Shown here in pieces: positions 61,723-64,000 of a DNA stretch of 64,000 nt. The stretch spans positions 1 through 64,000 of the forward strand of contig NZ_LZGM01000049.1 of NCBI RefSeq assembly GCF_001690195.1. Reading direction: 5' to 3'. Below the pieces are notes generated by a model. That model saw only the letters and a program-made list of their open reading frames with translations, was not told the DNA's origin and did not search any database. Position 1 is the first letter of the stretch. Every line of letters begins with the position of its first letter. The translations under genes and the position numbers were made by a program. Source of the DNA: Gilliamella sp. wkB108. GTDB lineage: Bacteria > Pseudomonadota > Gammaproteobacteria > Enterobacterales > Orbaceae.

Positions 61723-63054
61723 TTAATCCTTTTTCTTTAATTCCATACGTTTAATTGGACCGACAATGATTAAATAACTAAATGCAGCAACAAAAGCATG
61801 ACCTGCAACAAAAACTAAAGCCCATTCAAAACGACCTGTCCATGCAACGATATAACCGATAATAATAGGTGAAACAATACTTGATGCATTACCAAACATG
61901 TTAAACAATCCACCTGCAAGTCCACTCATTTCTTTAGGTGCTGTATCTGCCATTACCGCCCAGCCTAATGCACCAACACCTTTACCAAAGAATGCCATGG
62001 ACATAAATAGGATAACAAGCGCAATAGAATCAACATAATTACAGAAAATCATGGTCATTGAGAATAACATACCCATTATAATTGGTGTTTTACGCGCAAA
62101 AGAAAGTGAACCAGTTTTTCTCATTAAAAAGTCCGAGAAAACCCCGCCTGTAATACCACCAACAAAACCACAAATTGCAGGTATAGCAGCAGCAAAACCA
62201 ACTTCTTTAATATTCATACCTCGCTGAGTTGCAAGATAAATCGGGAACCAAGTAATAAAAAAGAAGGTTAAACAGTTGATACAATATTGACCTAAATAAA
62301 CACCAAGTAACATTCTATTGGTTAGCAATTGAATTAAATAACTTAACTTTGGACCTTCCTTTTTCCCATTTGATTTTTTTTGATCCATATCAACTAAGGC
62401 ACCGCCTTCAGTAATGTATTCAATTTCAGCTTGATTTGCCCATGGATGATCCTTAGGATTACGGATAATAACTAAAGTAACAATACTAATAAGAATACCA
62501 ATACCACCCATGAAGAAGAAGACTGATTGCCAGCCATATTCATGAGTTAACCAACCCATAATAGGAGCAAAAATAACTGTAGCAAAATATTGAGCTGAAT
62601 TAAAAATAGCTACTGCGGTTGCTCTTTCTTTTGCAGGAAACCAAGCGGCGGTAATTCGGCTATTACCAGGAAAGGAAGGAGCTTCAGCAAGTCCCATTAA
62701 AAAACGGAAGGTAAAGAGCATGATAATTGCCCAAGCGCCGATAAAAAAATGTACGGTGCCTTGCAATAAAGTAAAAATAGACCAGAAGAAAATACTACAA
62801 AAGTAAACGCGTTTTGAACCAAATCTGTCAAGCAACCATCCGCCAGGTAATTGCCCAATTACATATGCAATTCCGAAGGATGACATAACCCAACCCATTG
62901 CAGCAGCATCAAAGCCCAGTTCTCCTGACATTGCTTTACCTGCAATACCCAGCGTAGCTCTATCACCATAATTTATGGCGGTAACTATAAATAAAAAAAC
63001 GACTGTCAGCCATCTGGCGTTAGTCTTTTTTGGTTTTATTTCATTTAGTTCCAT
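61723..63054 (-). CDS. gudP: D-glucarate/galactarate MFS permease GudP
   Basis: Anion:cation symporter-family MFS carrier, 443 residues with twelve helices, for uptake of D-glucarate and probably galactarate. The helix-1 region has [21 protein letters not shown] (about 24-44). The inter-helix loop [38 protein letters not shown] and the long central loop (about 205-235) are typical. AGGAG lies 7 bp before the ATG. It is the first gene of the six-gene minus-strand operon and is divergent from garD. Confidence 0.94.
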   Translation of the reverse strand: MELNEIKPKKTNARWLTVVFLFIVTAINYGDRATLGIAGKAMSGELGFDAAAMGWVMSSFGIAYVIGQLPGGWLLDRFGSKRVYFCSIFFWSIFTLLQGTVHFFIGAWAIIMLFTFRFLMGLAEAPSFPGNSRITAAWFPAKERATAVAIFNSAQYFATVIFAPIMGWLTHEYGWQSVFFFMGGIGILISIVTLVIIRNPKDHPWANQAEIEYITEGGALVDMDQKKSNGKKEGPKLSYLIQLLTNRMLLGVYLGQYCINCLTFFFITWFPIYLATQRGMNIKEVGFAAAIPAICGFVGGITGGVFSDFLMRKTGSLSFARKTPIIMGMLFSMTMIFCNYVDSIALVILFMSMAFFGKGVGALGWAVMADTAPKEMSGLAGGLFNMFGNASSIVSPIIIGYIVAWTGRFEWALVFVAGHAFVAAFSYLIIVGPIKRMELKKKD

Positions 63055-63423
63055 GTTTTAACTCCTAACTGATTATTAATTGTGAGTTAGTATGGTTATT
63101 TAACATGAAAATATCATTGGGAAATAAAACAAAATAATAAATAAAAATCTATTTTTTTTTGTGCAAATAAACAAAATAATGTTATATCCTTCACAAAATT
63201 TTATAAAACCCTATTAATTTTGTGATATAAACCACTTTTTTTTGGTCAAATTCATAAATTTACTCTTTTTAAAAGATAAATAATTATGAATATTCACAAT
63301 GCTATTTGTTTTATTCAGATTTAATATATTAATCAATAAACTTATAGAAACATCATTAATAATATTAATAAAGAGATGTTAGTAGATAAGTGTAGAATAA
63401 TAGAATCTAATGGGAGCCAAGCA
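63055..63423. promoter_or_regulatory. Divergent control region gudP / garD
   Basis: A 369-bp AT-rich gap without a gene. TGTGATATAAACCACT (63221-63236) is a CRP-like site with a perfect left half. GGGAG precedes the garD ATG. A shared operator for a sugar-acid regulator of the CdaR type is expected in such a region, but no gene for it is in the window and I could not define its site. Confidence 0.45.
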
Positions 63424-64000
63424 ATGGAGCATCATATTACCAAACCACTCTACATTAAAATAAAAGAGATCGATAATGTAGCTATTGTGGTTAATGACAA
63501 CGGATTACCTAAAGGTACTGTTTTTTCTGACGGATTAGAATTAATTGAAAATGTACCCCAAGGACATAAAGTTGCTTTAAAAGATATCGATCAGGGTCAA
63601 GAAATCATCCGTTATGGTGAAGTCATTGGTTATGCCAAAGTAGATATTAAAAAAGGAGGTTGGATCAATGAGTCTGTGACCCAAATGCCCACCGCTCCCG
63701 AACTACATGAATTAGCTATAGCAACTAAAAAAGTCGCGCCACTTCCACCTTTAGAGGGTTATACCTTTGAAGGTTATCGAAACAAAGATGGTTCAGTTGG
63801 TACTCGTAATTTATTGGGTATTACAATGAGTGTTAACTGTGTATCGGGTGTCGTGGAATATGTAGCAAAGATTATAGAACGTGACTTGTTACCAAAATAT
63901 CCAAATGTGGATGGTGTTGTTCCTCTTATGCATCTCTATGGTTGTGGTGTAGCAATAGATGCACCAGCTGCTATTGTTCCAATTCGCTCCATTCACAATT
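63424..64000 (+). CDS. garD: Galactarate dehydratase, 3' end outside window
   Basis: The first 192 codons of galactarate dehydratase, cut by the window edge. The N-terminal SAF-like domain (about 1-85) has [32 protein letters not shown] and [11 protein letters not shown]. The main domain begins with [29 protein letters not shown] and reaches [13 protein letters not shown], where the cysteine and neighbours belong to the Fe(II) site region in the family. These agree closely with E. coli GarD rather than altronate dehydratase UxaA. It is divergent from gudP and would feed the same GarL-GarR-GarK route. Confidence 0.92.
   Translation, partial: MEHHITKPLYIKIKEIDNVAIVVNDNGLPKGTVFSDGLELIENVPQGHKVALKDIDQGQEIIRYGEVIGYAKVDIKKGGWINESVTQMPTAPELHELAIATKKVAPLPPLEGYTFEGYRNKDGSVGTRNLLGITMSVNCVSGVVEYVAKIIERDLLPKYPNVDGVVPLMHLYGCGVAIDAPAAIVPIRSIHN

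Noticed and set aside
63424-64000. Altronate dehydratase (uxaA) for the gene at the right edge
   Set aside because: The N-terminal sequence follows GarD closely, and the divergent neighbours are all glucarate/galactarate genes.

Overview
The window is AT-rich, densely coded chromosomal DNA from a gammaproteobacterium. The gene set is enteric-like: Cra next to fruBKA, glnA-ntrB-ntrC, yibN-secB-gpsA, rpsP-rimM-trmD-rplS, aas-lplT, gltBD and garK/garR/garL/gudD/gudX/gudP. Low GC combined with many sugar and sugar-acid systems best fits the Orbaceae (Gilliamella-like insect-gut symbionts). This is inference from gene content, not a sequence match. I see no insertion sequence, prophage, CRISPR array or rRNA operon.

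Layout. 1-2.5 kb: a membrane protein cut by the window edge, a periplasmic alpha-carbonic anhydrase, tRNA-Asn and a LOG-family nucleotide hydrolase. 2.5-7.6 kb: fruBKA and the cra repressor gene, with a CRP-like and a Cra-like site in front of fruB. 7.8-11.5 kb: a four-gene Fe-siderophore ABC importer with a Fur-like palindrome. 11.8-15.8 kb: glnA-ntrB-ntrC with a sigma-54 promoter and NtrC-like sites. 16-25 kb: a secreted Sel1-repeat protein, yibN-secB-gpsA, an ornithine cyclodeaminase-family enzyme, then aas-lplT-murQ. 25.9-29.2 kb: a mannose-family PTS (manXYZ) followed by a DUF956/ManO protein. 29.2-33.4 kb: a LysR regulator divergent from a CitMHS carrier and a two-gene AtuA system. 33.6-36.4 kb: the rpsP-rimM-trmD-rplS operon and a MarC-family protein. 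36.5-43.7 kb: a permease, then a racemase, an antiporter and a D-ornithine/D-lysine decarboxylase-like enzyme, with a divergent sigma-54 activator. 43.7-56 kb: a flavoprotein, a DUF2846 lipoprotein, gltBD, a GST, an unknown gene coupled to mazG, and an OPT transporter. 56-64 kb: a compact glucarate/galactarate catabolic operon and, divergently, the start of garD.

How it fits together. Nitrogen assimilation is well represented by GlnA, NtrB/NtrC and GltBD. Carbon intake is by PTS (fructose and mannose-type) and by sugar-acid uptake. The glucarate/galactarate genes form an almost complete path: GudP imports; GudD and GarD dehydrate; GarL cleaves to pyruvate and tartronate semialdehyde; GarR reduces; GarK phosphorylates glycerate. 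Two sigma-54 promoters are readable, in front of glnA and in front of the decarboxylase operon.

The parts most worth follow-up are the racemase/antiporter/decarboxylase unit, which could convert L-ornithine (or lysine) to a diamine through the D-enantiomer, and the CitMHS-AtuA operon, whose substrate is unknown.
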